DNA from: Natronomonas moolapensis 8.8.11 | GTDB lineage: Archaea > Halobacteriota > Halobacteria > Halobacteriales > Haloarculaceae | Length of the DNA stretch: 64,000 nucleotides | Direction: 5' to 3' | Assembly (NCBI RefSeq): GCF_000591055.1 | Contig: NC_020388.1 | Coordinates: forward strand, 620,001 to 684,000 | Part shown: positions 1 through 8,716 of the stretch, piece by piece | Layout: each line of letters opens with the position of its first letter | Numbering within the stretch: position 1 is the stretch's first letter | Notes under the pieces: model-generated | Databases searched by the model: none | Told to the model about the DNA's origin: nothing | Seen by the model: the letters and a program-made list of their open reading frames with translations, nothing else | Made by a program: the position numbers and the translations under genes

Positions 1-998
1 TCAAAGGATCCAATAGTACTCGCAGTACCACTATTGATATCAACACTGTATGTCAGGCCGAAGGCGGTTCCAGCGGTAGTAGTGTCGATGTTTGTCAGCT
101 GCAGCGAGTCAATTGTGAACGAATTGACTCCTGAGTCAGGAGAGACATCCACCGAAATTGTGTTCGTGCTGAAGCTCGGACTTCCGGAGACACTACCACC
201 GGTGATGTCGCCAGATCCGATTGCGACGCCAGCGCCGGGACTGCCAGATAGTGTGGCACCCGCTGAGCTGCTCAGCGAGGACACGTCAACGTTGACGGTG
301 ACCGGGGATCCCGTACCGCCCTCCTGTTGCAGGTCTACTTCAATCGGATCAATGCTCTGCGTGGTGCTGCTCTGTCCAGTCTGAAGCTCTCCTGGCTGGA
401 TATTACCCGCATTAGCGAAGGCGGGGTTGTTTGTGTTGGTAATCTCAAAAGATGAGGTCTGTGTATCACCACTGCCAGCAGAACCACCATCACTCTCGAA
501 AGTGTACTGGGTGGACTGGACAGTAGCACTAGATGCGTCAACAGTGATGTCGAAATTCACTGTGATACTAGTGGATGCGGAAGTAGCACTCTCGTCAATA
601 GTGACGGTTACGACCTCACCATTTGATCCAACGCTAGATGTCACAGCACCGGAAACACTCGACGAAGACGAGTCTATCGCTGTGCCAGCGCTACCATCGA
701 TATTCTCTACTGAGCTGACCGAGAGGCTAGAATCGGCTTCTGTCATATTAAATGTGACTTGTGCGGATCCGCTAGCTGTTGAGTCATAGTCGGTACCAGC
801 TTCTGCTGTGAATTCTATTGTCTGCGCCTGCGAGCTGCTACTAATGTCCAGATTTGATGTCGTAGTCGTGGACGTTAGCGCAGCGGCTCCGCCAGCAAAC
901 GCTACTGTCCCTGCGAAGACCCACAGGAACATGAGCGCTGCCAGGAAGACGGTACGAATTTTTTTTTCAGAGCTAACTATTGAATCCCCAATTCCCAT
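1..998 (-). CDS. Surface (S-layer-like) glycoprotein, 5' part, runs off the window
   Basis: The reading frame is open on the minus strand from an ATG at 998 to the window edge (332 codons, no stop), so only the N-terminal part is present. The first 35 or so residues form a signal peptide of the halobacterial surface-glycoprotein type: basic KKIR, hydrophobic core FLAALMFLWVFAGTVAF, then small residues GGAAA. The rest is rich in Ser, Thr, Asp and Gly with almost no Lys or Cys, as expected for a secreted, possibly O-glycosylated surface protein with Ig-like or beta-helix modules. A TATA-like AT-rich box at 1020-1030 sits about 26 bases before the ATG, so the transcript is probably leaderless. 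GC content is lower than in the core genes. The exact surface protein is not recognised. Confidence 0.75.
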   Translation of the reverse strand, partial: MGIGDSIVSSEKKIRTVFLAALMFLWVFAGTVAFAGGAAALTSTTTTSNLDISSSSQAQTIEFTAEAGTDYDSTASGSAQVTFNMTEADSSLSVSSVENIDGSAGTAIDSSSSSVSGAVTSSVGSNGEVVTVTIDESATSASTSITVNFDITVDASSATVQSTQYTFESDGGSAGSGDTQTSSFEITNTNNPAFANAGNIQPGELQTGQSSTTQSIDPIEVDLQQEGGTGSPVTVNVDVSSLSSSAGATLSGSPGAGVAIGSGDITGGSVSGSPSFSTNTISVDVSPDSGVNSFTIDSLQLTNIDTTTAGTAFGLTYSVDINSGTASTIGSF

Positions 999-1278
999 AG
1001 GGAGGAACTCTTGTGCTGTAAAATAAGTTTGATGACTAGAAGCAGGACATCGTTGAACGTTATTATAAAAAGATTGTGGATATTGGTGCTCTAGTTTAGC
1101 CGCGGCGGTGCGGAATCAACACTTCAGCCGGTGATAGTTGCCGTTCCGTATCTATAATAAGGGTTCAATTCAGATTGCAGAATCGCCCGACAGCGTTCCA
1201 TCAACAATGTACTTCACAAGAGCGTAGCAGCAAAGAACCTGCTTAACAATACCGTGCAAACGTTATCAAACGTGATCC

Positions 1279-1578
1279 CTATTCTGTTTCAAGCACGATA
1301 TTATGATCGCTAAGCTTCTCGTGATTATCAATTGTGTTTTGTTTATAAAATACTGCTCTACAATCCTCACAGCGGTATACCGGAACAGATTGGTCGTTTC
1401 TAAACAACACATAAATAAACCCAACAGGTAAGCCAAAGATCATCGTTCCCACTCCCCAAAGTCGCGAATTACCATGTCTTGCAGCATCTTCCCACACGGC
1501 AACTGCAATAATCACTGAACTAATTGCCCCGACAGCGATCACACCAAGTATCAAAGTCGATACCACAAACGTATACAT
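1279..1578 (-). CDS. Small membrane protein with C-terminal zinc-finger-like motif
   Basis: This 99-residue protein has two predicted membrane segments (about residues 5-28 and 42-60). They are followed by a short C-terminal domain with a C-x2-C pair (CEDC) and two His about 15-21 residues later, which resembles a C2H2-type zinc finger on one face of the membrane. A TATA-like stretch (TTTATAA) lies at 1589-1597, only 11-19 bases before the ATG at 1578; a GTG at 1566 would sit at the usual leaderless distance and may be the true start. It is AT-rich like its neighbours in this accessory segment. I do not recognise the family; the function is unknown. Confidence 0.5.
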   Translation of the reverse strand: MYTFVVSTLILGVIAVGAISSVIIAVAVWEDAARHGNSRLWGVGTMIFGLPVGFIYVLFRNDQSVPVYRCEDCRAVFYKQNTIDNHEKLSDHNIVLETE

Positions 1579-1739
1579 ATAATCGACATATTTATAACTT
1601 TAGTTAAATCCTCAAGCGGTGGTGGGTTTGGGGCTTTTGAACGTGTCACTCAGGTTTGAATATTGAAGTGGAAACACGTTCCACATACAGTACGATTATC
1701 AACACCGGTCCTGTATAAGTTTAGCAAGGTGGCTACGGC

Positions 1740-2753
1740 CTATTCATCGGGAAGATACTGCCGTCGTTGTTTGAGTTTCTCTTCGGGGCTCCGTTGATCG
1801 TAGTGTCGGTCAAGCACATCTAATCCCAGATCCATTCGTGACCCGACGATCTCTTTCGGCGTATCCTCCCGGAGGTGGTGTGTGATCGAGCCGCGGCGAA
1901 TCGGATGGGGACTCAATACTGATGGGCACTTGTGTACTTGAGCAGTTTGAAGCGCCTCACAGGTCTCGAGATCGCGATCGTGAGGACACTGGTCAGTGTA
2001 CACGCATGGTCGGGTGTATTGATACGTAATCGTCCGACCTCGATTTCTGCTTAGCCGGCCATGCCGCGTGACGAACAACGGTTCTCGACCATGTTCATCA
2101 ACCGTGCCAGGATGGTTGACCGCAAGCCAATCATCAAGCACGTCACAGACACGGTCACTTAGTGCCACGAGACGCTCGCCCTGTGCCTGATTCTTGAGAG
2201 TCGTTCCCGGCTCCGGTCGATGGACCAACTCTAGGTACTGTCCGTCCGGATCATAATCATCCACATCGAGGCCGCATGCAGCGCCGATTCTGAGGCCGGT
2301 ATGCCACAGTACTTCGAACAGTACGTGCTCTAATTTCGCGTACTCGTACTGCTTAAGATGAGCCAGAATTTGACGCGCCCGTTCAGGGTCCAGCATCTCA
2401 TCGCGTGCATCTTCTTCAGTAGTCGTTGGCAGGATGACTTTCCCATCAAGGCCTGCTTCGACAGCATCGATACTGGCACAGAATCGGAGAAACATCCGGA
2501 GGGTAGCTAGTTGCCCCTTCATCGTGGCAGTAGCTAAGTTATCTTCCTCTCGACGTTTGACGCGAAAACGGTGGATATCCCGACCTGAGAAGTCGTTGAG
2601 ATTCTCTATCTCGTTAGCTTCACACCACTGGGTGAACTGTTTGAGTCGGTAGTCGTGAGACTGGAGCGTGGCTTCTGCGAGTTCGTGCCGGCGGTCGTCG
2701 AGGTACATTTGTTTCGCGGTTCGTGGATCGAGCGGTTCAAGATCGTCTGACAT
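1740..2753 (-). CDS. Tyrosine recombinase / phage-type integrase (XerC/D family)
   Basis: This is a site-specific recombinase of 337 residues. An N-terminal SAM-like core-binding domain (about 15-110) precedes the catalytic domain. Visible catalytic residues are Arg in HTGLRIGAACGL, the box HPIRRGSITHH, and the nucleophile Tyr in DRHYDQRS near the C terminus. A Cys/His-rich insertion (TDQCPHDRDLETCEAL) before the HxxR box is common in haloarchaeal integrases. The frame is open further upstream to 2987, but the extension is Arg-rich and not protein-like. The ATG at 2753 has a TATA-like box at 2783-2790, about 30 bases upstream. Together with the adjacent IS and the low-GC surface-protein gene it suggests an integrated element whose other end lies left of the window. 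Confidence 0.85.
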   Translation of the reverse strand: MSDDLEPLDPRTAKQMYLDDRRHELAEATLQSHDYRLKQFTQWCEANEIENLNDFSGRDIHRFRVKRREEDNLATATMKGQLATLRMFLRFCASIDAVEAGLDGKVILPTTTEEDARDEMLDPERARQILAHLKQYEYAKLEHVLFEVLWHTGLRIGAACGLDVDDYDPDGQYLELVHRPEPGTTLKNQAQGERLVALSDRVCDVLDDWLAVNHPGTVDEHGREPLFVTRHGRLSRNRGRTITYQYTRPCVYTDQCPHDRDLETCEALQTAQVHKCPSVLSPHPIRRGSITHHLREDTPKEIVGSRMDLGLDVLDRHYDQRSPEEKLKQRRQYLPDE

Positions 2754-3186
2754 TAGCTTAGCTCCCGAAGCCTCGGAGGTCGGGTATTCTAAGCATAGTC
2801 GTTGGCCGCTTACTCGGTGATTAACTGGTTGCTGACGGTCCGGCAGGTTCTGGATGGTTCCCGCCCGGACCCATCCAGAGTTTGCACGATTCATAGCCGA
2901 CGGAATCGACCCGTAGAGACCAGCTACGGCTTGTTTTCTCCTTCGGACACCGGTTTCGTCGCTTTGTTTTCGTTGGAGTCCAACCATGCTGTGAATGCGG
3001 GTCGCCGCCCTCCAGGCTTCTGTGATATCCGACGCGCGTTTGATACTAAATCAATCGCTGATTGAGATGTAGTATAGGATAGCGACTCTTGCCTTGGAAT
3101 TGTGTGTCATAGAATATACCATACACCCTCTACGTAGTGATTTTAATACTTTATTTCACATCTGATTCGGGCAGATACCGTATTTT
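2754..3186. other. Gene-free stretch between integrase and IS element
   Basis: This stretch holds the probable integrase promoter (TATA-like box near 2783-2790) and then AT-rich sequence up to the left inverted repeat of the IS. The open frame that continues the integrase upstream to 2987 has no family signature and poor composition, so I treat it as untranslated. No RNA gene or clear attachment site was seen. Confidence 0.4.
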
Positions 3187-3933
3187 GGGCACTGTCTAGT
3201 TAAGCTAGTTTGAGGAACGAGCAGATCGTTGAGGCAGTTTGGGATGATGCTCGCAGACCTGCTCAGCGAGTGTTTTGCGGCGGATTTAAAAGAATGTTGG
3301 GAGCGTGGGCGGACGGCGACGCCCATCAGGACGTTCGCTGTCCGACTCCACGCGACCGGTTGTTCACTCAGAGAAACAACAACGATTCTTGCTGAATTAG
3401 GCGTAGAACGCTCTCACGGAGCGGTTTGGAATTGGGTACATCGGGTTGCTGACAGCGTTCCTGACCCGCCGTCGGCGCAGTCGACGCGGGTCGCTGTCGA
3501 CGAGACTGCTGTCAAAATCAATGGAGAGTGGTCTTGGTTATACGCTGCAATAGACATCGAGACGAAGTTGATCCTCGACGTACAATTGTTTGGACGACAT
3601 GGCACCGATCCGGCGGCTGCGTTTCTGCATGGACTCCGCGAGAACCACGATCTCTCCGACGCCGTGTTTCTCGTCGATGGCTATGGCCATCAGACTGCCA
3701 TTGCTCGGTTAGGACTGAGCGGTCGGCTTGATTACGTCAACCGAAACCTCATCGAAAAGTGGTTTCACACACGCAAAATGCGGGTCAACCGCTTCCATAA
3801 TTCATGGGTCGGCAGTCGGTCAAGCGCACGTGAATGGGTTGAACAGTTCACACACTACTACAACCACCAACGACCGCATCAATCGCTCAACGGACGAACG
3901 CCAGCTGACGAGGTGCTAAACTAGACAGTGCCC
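3187..3933 (+). mobile_element. IS6-type insertion sequence (ISH14/ISH29-like), complete
   Basis: A 15-base terminal inverted repeat (GGGCACTGTCTAGTT) is present at 3187-3201 and as its reverse complement at 3919-3933, enclosing one transposase gene. Length (747 bp) and single-gene layout fit haloarchaeal IS6-type elements. The 8 bases flanking each side (CGTATTTT and ACCAAATC) do not match, so no target duplication is visible. This suggests that the flanks were rearranged after insertion, or that the element arrived by recombination between copies. Confidence 0.85.
3244..3924 (+). CDS. IS6-family DDE transposase
   Basis: This transposase of about 226 residues fills the IS. It has an N-terminal helix-turn-helix (LRETTTILAELGVERSHGAV) and a DDE catalytic core: Asp in VAVDETAVKI, Asp in FLVDGYGH and Glu in NLIEKWFH. 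The C-terminal WVEQF-THYYNHQRPHQSL segment is typical of IS6/IS26-type enzymes. The frame can start at a TTG at 3229, but tandem ATG codons at 3244 and 3247 are more likely starts. No frameshift or internal stop is seen, so the enzyme could be active. It is only distantly related to the three shorter transposases further right. Confidence 0.88.
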   Translation: MMLADLLSECFAADLKECWERGRTATPIRTFAVRLHATGCSLRETTTILAELGVERSHGAVWNWVHRVADSVPDPPSAQSTRVAVDETAVKINGEWSWLYAAIDIETKLILDVQLFGRHGTDPAAAFLHGLRENHDLSDAVFLVDGYGHQTAIARLGLSGRLDYVNRNLIEKWFHTRKMRVNRFHNSWVGSRSSAREWVEQFTHYYNHQRPHQSLNGRTPADEVLN

Positions 3934-4054
3934 ACCAAATCAAAACCGCACATCGGGGTGTCGTTTATAAATGACTCACCGTCTGTCGGATTCTAATCGT
4001 TCGGAAACGAATGGGCGTTGTGGTATCTCACACGGTGGTATGCCGGCGCGACGC

Positions 4055-6190
4055 TCACTCCAAGTCGGCTTCGAGGACGTCCCGCAGCGCCGCGATCCGG
4101 TCGGCGCCATACCGGAGCGTCTCCTCGCCGACGGCGAGTTCGAGACGGCCCTCCGCCGTCGCCTCGCCGATGTGTTCGACGGCGACGGTCCCCGGGACCG
4201 CCGCCCGGACCGCGTCGGGGGCTGTTGTCTCGACGACGACCCGGCCGACGGCCTCCGAAAACAGCGCCTCGAGCGCGTCGCCCTCGAGCGTTACGTCCGC
4301 ACCCGCCTCGCCGACCATCTCGGCGAGGGTGACTGCCAGCCCCCCGTGGCTCACGTCGTGGACCGAGTGCGTGCCCTCAAGCTCGGCGACGTCGGCGACC
4401 GCCCCGACGAACGCCGACGCGGCGGCCGGTACCGCGGGGAACCGATCCGTCCCGCCGAACTGCGCGAGCAGTTCCGACCCGCCGAGGGCGCGGTCGTCGC
4501 CGGCAGCGAGTACCAGCAACTCGCCCTCGCCCGTGAGGCCGATCCCGGGGGCGTCGTAACCCGCCTTCGTCCCCGCCATCGCGAGCGTCGGTGTCGGCGG
4601 GATCGGCCCCGCGGCCGAGTCGTTGTACAGCGAGACGTTGCCCCCGACCACCGGCACGTCGAGGTCGGCACACATCTCCGCGAGGCCGTCGACGATGGCC
4701 CGGAATCCGCCGTACACGCGGGGCGTTTCGGGGTTGCCGCCGTTGAGACAGTCTACCGCCGCGAGCGGCGTCGCCCCCGTGGTCGCGAGGTTGGTGGCGT
4801 TCTCGAGGGCGACGGCGCGGGCCCCCTCGTAGGGGGCCGTCTCGGTCCAGTTGGGGTCGGCTCCCGAGGAGAACGCCAGCCCGACGCCGGCCTCTCGGAT
4901 CGCCAACAGCGCCGCGTCGGCGCCCGGCTTCTGTGCCGTCCGGGTACCGACCTCGTGGTCGTACTGCCGGTAGATCCACTCCTTGGAGGCCGTGTTGGGC
5001 GCGCTTACGACCGCCTCGAAGGCGGCCTCGAGGTCGGGGGCGGGGCGGTCCCGCGTCCCCGGTTCCGGGTCGACGTGGTCGAGATCGTTCATCGGCGCGC
5101 CGTCGGCGAGGTACTCGGCGTCGACGTCGACGACGGTCTCCCCGTCGAAGGTGCAGACGTAGTTTCCGTCGGTCACCTCGCCGATGACCGAACAGCCGAG
5201 GTCGTACTTTTCGGCGACGGCCGCGACCGCCCCGACGTCGTCGGGGCGGACCTCGTAACACATCCGCTCTTGGGACTCGGCGAGCAGGATCTCGGTCGCG
5301 TTCATGTTCGGCTCCCGTTGGTGGACTCGGTCGAGTTCGATGTGTGCGCCGAGGCCGCCCTTCGCGACGAGTTCCGAGGAGGCACCGCCGAGACCGGCCG
5401 CCCCCAGATCGCGGGCCGCCCGGAGCAGGCCGGCGTCGACCAACTCCTCGTTGGCCTCGACGAGACGCTTTTCGGCGTAGGGATCGCCGACCTGCACCGC
5501 CGGTCGGTCCTCGGTCTCTGCGTCCTCGCTCAGGTCCTCGCTGGCGAAGGACGCCCCCCCGAGACCGTCGCGCCCGGTGGCGTTGCCGACGAGGACGAGT
5601 CTGTTGCCCGGCGATTCGGCCTCGGCGGTCACCAGCCGGTCAGCGTCCGTCAGGCCGATGCAGGCGACGTTGACGAGGGGGTTGCCCTCGTAGCCGTCGT
5701 GGAAGGCGGCACTGCCGGTCACCGTCGGGACGCCGATGCAGTTGCCGTAGTGGGAGATGCCCTCGACGACCCCCTCCAATAAGTACTTCGAGTGCTCGCG
5801 GTCGAACCCGCCGAAATAGAGGCTGTCGGCGAGCGCGATGGGGTAGGCGCCCATCGAGAGGGTATCGCGGACGATGCCGCCGACGCCCGTCGCCGCCCCG
5901 TCGAAGGGGTCGACGTAGGAGGGGTGGTTGTGGCTCTCGATGCCCATCGTGACGTAGGTGTCGCTGTTCTCGCCCGTCTCGGGGTCCGGCAGCGCGAGTA
6001 CGGCGGCGTCGTCCCCGGGCCCCACAACGACCCGGTCGCCCTCGCTGTCGAAGGCCGCAAGCAGCGGTCGCGAGGAGCGGTACGCGCAGTGTTCGCTCCA
6101 GAGGTTCTCGAACAGCGCGCTCTCGGCGGTGGTTGGATCGCGCCCCAGCGCTTCGGTGACGAGTTCGCGGTCCGACGGGGGGAGACTCAT
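4055..6190 (-). CDS. purL: Phosphoribosylformylglycinamidine synthase subunit PurL
   Basis: This is the large subunit of FGAM synthase, which converts FGAR, glutamine (through PurQ) and ATP to FGAM in purine synthesis. At 711 residues it matches the small PurL of archaea and Gram-positive bacteria, which needs separate PurQ and PurS. Visible family signatures include [15 protein letters not shown] near residue 30, the segment [20 protein letters not shown], and later [16 protein letters not shown]. The first ATG of the frame is at 6190, with a purine-rich AAAGGAG about 10 bases upstream and an AT-rich TTTATT box near 6216-6225. It stands alone and diverges from the PHP-domain gene. Confidence 0.97.
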   Translation of the reverse strand: MSLPPSDRELVTEALGRDPTTAESALFENLWSEHCAYRSSRPLLAAFDSEGDRVVVGPGDDAAVLALPDPETGENSDTYVTMGIESHNHPSYVDPFDGAATGVGGIVRDTLSMGAYPIALADSLYFGGFDREHSKYLLEGVVEGISHYGNCIGVPTVTGSAAFHDGYEGNPLVNVACIGLTDADRLVTAEAESPGNRLVLVGNATGRDGLGGASFASEDLSEDAETEDRPAVQVGDPYAEKRLVEANEELVDAGLLRAARDLGAAGLGGASSELVAKGGLGAHIELDRVHQREPNMNATEILLAESQERMCYEVRPDDVGAVAAVAEKYDLGCSVIGEVTDGNYVCTFDGETVVDVDAEYLADGAPMNDLDHVDPEPGTRDRPAPDLEAAFEAVVSAPNTASKEWIYRQYDHEVGTRTAQKPGADAALLAIREAGVGLAFSSGADPNWTETAPYEGARAVALENATNLATTGATPLAAVDCLNGGNPETPRVYGGFRAIVDGLAEMCADLDVPVVGGNVSLYNDSAAGPIPPTPTLAMAGTKAGYDAPGIGLTGEGELLVLAAGDDRALGGSELLAQFGGTDRFPAVPAAASAFVGAVADVAELEGTHSVHDVSHGGLAVTLAEMVGEAGADVTLEGDALEALFSEAVGRVVVETTAPDAVRAAVPGTVAVEHIGEATAEGRLELAVGEETLRYGADRIAALRDVLEADLE

Positions 6191-6285
6191 TCATCTACAT
6201 GCTCCTTTCGCCGGAATAAATCGCTTTCCATACGCACGTTCGTGGATGCCCCAGCCCGTGGCGGCGAGCGCGGGGACCGGCGGGC

Positions 6286-6294
6286 TTTTTAATA
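6286..6294 (+). promoter_or_regulatory. TATA-like box before PHP-domain gene
   Basis: TTTTTAATA lies 21-29 bases before the GTG at 6315, the usual spacing for a leaderless haloarchaeal transcript. This is the main reason for choosing that GTG over the much longer open frame upstream. Confidence 0.5.
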
Positions 6295-6314
6295 CAGCCG
6301 TCGAACCACGAGTC

Positions 6315-6992
6315 GTGTTGTCGGTCGAGCTTCACGCACACTCGGAGTTGTCCTACGACGGGCGCGACCCGGTCGAGTTGCTTTTAGAGCAGGCCGAGGC
6401 GGTCGGACTCGACGCGCTCGCGGTCACCGACCACGACGAAATCGACGCCTCGTTGGCGGCGGCGGCGAGCGCCGAGGAGTACGGTCTCGTCGGCATTCCT
6501 GGCATGGAGGTATCCAGCGCCGCCGGCCACGTGTTGGCCCTCGGCGTCGAGGAGCTCGTGCCGGCGGGATTGAGCTACGATGCGACGCTCGATCGGATCG
6601 CTGCCCTCGGCGGGATCGCCGTGGTACCGCACCCGTTTCAGTCCTCGAGACACGGCGTCGCCGCCCACATCACCCGCGGGCAGCTCGCCGCGGCCGACGC
6701 GATCGAGGTGTACAACTCCCGGCTGTTCACCGGGCGGGCTAACCGCCAGGCCGAGCGCTTCGCCGCGGACCGCGAGCTCCCGATGACCGCCGGTAGCGAC
6801 GCCCACATCGCCGAGATGGTCGGGCAAGCGGTCACGGAGGTCGACGCCTACCACCGGAGCGCGGAGGGCGTCCTCGACGCCATCCGCGAGGGACGGACGA
6901 GCGTCGTCGGCAAACGGACCCCGTGGTTCATAAGCGTCCAACAGTTCGGCGGTGGCGTCAGGCGCCGACTGGCGTCGATGTGGCCGTGGTGA
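6315..6992 (+). CDS. PHP-domain metal-dependent phosphoesterase
   Basis: This 225-residue PHP (polymerase and histidinol phosphatase) domain protein contains the expected metal ligands: ELHAHSELSYDG at the N terminus, AVTDHDEID, GMEVSS, VVPHPFQ and AGSDAHIAEMVG. The family hydrolyses phosphoesters such as nucleoside 3',5'-bisphosphates or nucleotide ends; the substrate here cannot be told from sequence. The GTG start is chosen because the PHP core begins immediately after it and a TATA-like box lies about 26 bases upstream. The 3' end overlaps the next gene by GTGA, so the two are probably co-translated. Confidence 0.85.
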   Translation: MLSVELHAHSELSYDGRDPVELLLEQAEAVGLDALAVTDHDEIDASLAAAASAEEYGLVGIPGMEVSSAAGHVLALGVEELVPAGLSYDATLDRIAALGGIAVVPHPFQSSRHGVAAHITRGQLAAADAIEVYNSRLFTGRANRQAERFAADRELPMTAGSDAHIAEMVGQAVTEVDAYHRSAEGVLDAIREGRTSVVGKRTPWFISVQQFGGGVRRRLASMWPW

Positions 6993-8122
6993 ACGACGAC
7001 GCGCCGTCCGACCGCACGGACGCATCCGCCGGGGACGCCATCCCCAACTGCATCGACGGCGCGACCCCCGAGACGGTCCGGGCGGCCATCGCGTCCGGGA
7101 CGGCGCTTTCGGGGGCCGACGGCTTCGCGGGCGGGATCGACGGACGGCTCGTCCGGGACGTCCTCGGGCGGTATCCGCTGTTCTCGGCGGCCGACGACCC
7201 GGCGACGTGGAGTTTCGACCCGACCGACCTCGCCGACCCCGACCCGGTGCCGGCGGGCCACGCCCGCGACGCCTCGGGGGATACCGAACTGTGGACGCTG
7301 CCCGACCCGAAACCCTGCGCGGACGGCGAGCGTGCCGTCGCGGCCGTCCGGGACGCAGTTGTGCGTTCCGTCGACGCCGTCCCCGGATCGCCGCCGATCG
7401 CCTTCTCCGGCGGACTCGACTCCTCGATTCTCGCGGCGCGGATCGGGGGACCGCTGTACGTCGGGGGCTTCGAGGGCAGCCACGACGTTGCGGCCGCGCG
7501 CTCGGCCGCCGACGCGCTCGGACGAACGCTCCGGGTCGTCGAGTTCAGCCACGCCGACATCGAGCGCGGGATCCCCGAGGTCGCCGCGGCGACGGGGCGG
7601 ACGAACCCGATGGACATCCAGATCGCGCTCCCGTTGTATCTGGTCGCCGAGGCCGCCGCCGCCGACGGCCACGACCGGCTCGCGCTCGGGCAAGGTGCCG
7701 ACGAGCTATTCGGCGGCTACGCGAAGATCGCCAAGGCCCCGGGGGACCACCGCGTCGAGGCCGACACGGTCCGGGGGGCGGCCCGCGAGACGGTCCGGAC
7801 GCTGCCCCGACAGCTCGAACGGGACGTGCTGGCGCTTCGGGCCGCCGGGGTCGAGCCTGTCGTCCCGCTGCTCGCCGACCGCGTCGTCGGGGCGGCGCTC
7901 CGGCTGCCCGGCGAGTGGCTCGTCGACGGCGACGAACGAAAGGTCGCGCTCAGGCGGGCCGCCGACTTCCTCCCGGCAGCGCTCCGTGCTCGCGAAAAAA
8001 AGGCCGTCCAGTACGGCAGCCTCCTCGCCAGGGAGTTCGACCGCCTCGCTCGACAGGCCGGATTCAAAAAGCGGATGGACGACCACCTCGGTCAGTACGT
8101 CGAGTCGCTCCGGCCGGAGTGA
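6989..8122 (+). CDS. Asparagine-synthase-like PP-loop ATP pyrophosphatase
   Basis: This 377-residue protein has the ATP-pyrophosphatase loop AFSGGLDSS (about residues 138-147). Further on come LGQGADELFGGY and the C-terminal REKKAVQYGS, all typical of the synthetase domain of asparagine synthetase B. A full glutaminase domain with its N-terminal Cys is missing; the first 120 residues keep only a fragment of such a fold (GRYPLFSA). It may therefore use free ammonia, or amidate or adenylate something other than aspartate. GTG at 6989 overlaps the stop of the PHP gene (GTGA), implying an operon. The family is confident; the substrate is not. Confidence 0.8.
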   Translation: MNDDAPSDRTDASAGDAIPNCIDGATPETVRAAIASGTALSGADGFAGGIDGRLVRDVLGRYPLFSAADDPATWSFDPTDLADPDPVPAGHARDASGDTELWTLPDPKPCADGERAVAAVRDAVVRSVDAVPGSPPIAFSGGLDSSILAARIGGPLYVGGFEGSHDVAAARSAADALGRTLRVVEFSHADIERGIPEVAAATGRTNPMDIQIALPLYLVAEAAAADGHDRLALGQGADELFGGYAKIAKAPGDHRVEADTVRGAARETVRTLPRQLERDVLALRAAGVEPVVPLLADRVVGAALRLPGEWLVDGDERKVALRRAADFLPAALRAREKKAVQYGSLLAREFDRLARQAGFKKRMDDHLGQYVESLRPE

Positions 8123-8204
8123 CGCCTCGTGGTAGCGCTCATCGACCCCGGACGGCTGTCACTTCGTCCCACAGTGTTATGCGACGGGGCATCGAGGACA
8201 ACGT

Positions 8205-8621
8205 ATGGCGGACGACAAGCGGGGGCGAGAGAGACGGGCGAACGGGGCGGAGCAACGACAGCGCGAGCGAGAGGCCACGGAGGACCGAGAGCGCGGCGAG
8301 GAGGCCGAACCGCCCGACGACGGGGAGGCGGACGACGGGGAGGCGGACGACGGGGAGGCGGACGACGCGACCGGCGGCATCCAACGCGGCGACGGCGCGT
8401 ACCCCGACCCGCCCCACGAGTGCCACCGGCGCGGGTGCGACGAGCAGGCGTCGTTCGTCGTCGCCGAGCGCTACCGCGAGGAGACCGGGCAGGGAACCGT
8501 TCGCGCGGAGGCACACCTCTGTCGCGCCCACACCGACGAAGAGAGCCCGTCGAACCTCGATTCGGCCGGGGAGGACTACGTCTTCCGGATCGATCCGATC
8601 ACGGACGCGACGACTGCTTGA
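8205..8621 (+). CDS. Haloarchaeal hypothetical protein with Cys/His C-terminal domain
   Basis: This 138-residue acidic protein has two parts. The N-terminal half is charged and disordered, with three identical DDGEA units. The C-terminal half is conserved-looking and carries a Cys/His set (HECHRRGCDE, then HLCRAH about 40 residues on) that could bind zinc. A TATA-like GTTATG sits near 8174, about 28 bases before the ATG. It converges on tfb. I do not recognise a function; the second half may be a small zinc-ribbon or a partner-binding domain. Confidence 0.65.
   Translation: MADDKRGRERRANGAEQRQREREATEDRERGEEAEPPDDGEADDGEADDGEADDATGGIQRGDGAYPDPPHECHRRGCDEQASFVVAERYREETGQGTVRAEAHLCRAHTDEESPSNLDSAGEDYVFRIDPITDATTA
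8316..8366 (+). repeat. Three perfect 15-bp tandem repeats inside a gene
   Basis: GACGACGGGGAGGCG occurs three times in a row (8316-8330, 8331-8345, 8346-8360), followed by GACGAC. It keeps the reading frame and encodes repeated DDGEA in a disordered linker, so copy number could change by slippage without breaking the gene. Confidence 0.9.
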
Positions 8622-8627
8622 CACCCT

Positions 8628-8647
8628 CCTCCGCCTTCAGGCGGAGG
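8628..8647. terminator. Strong hairpin between convergent genes (terminator or IS200/605-type end)
   Basis: There is a perfect 8-bp stem, CCTCCGCC and GGCGGAGG, with a TTCA loop just after the stop codon at 8621. It lies between convergent genes and could act as a terminator in both directions. The stem with TTCA loop also resembles transposon-end hairpins of the IS200/IS605 type, and a second hairpin with the same loop lies at 63568-63585. Confidence 0.45.
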
Positions 8648-8716
8648 AATCCCGAGCGTTGGGATATAAACAGTTGCGATCCGCGAGGCTCGCGAACCGG
8701 CCGCGCGAACGCGTTT

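Noticed and set aside
2754-2987. N-terminal extension of the integrase
   Set aside because: No resemblance to integrase N-terminal domains; a TATA-like box sits inside it, before the ATG at 2753.
3971-5782. 603-codon plus-strand frame opposite purL
   Set aside because: It is the antisense of purL and consists of Arg/Gly/Val/Asp runs typical of GC-rich shadow frames.
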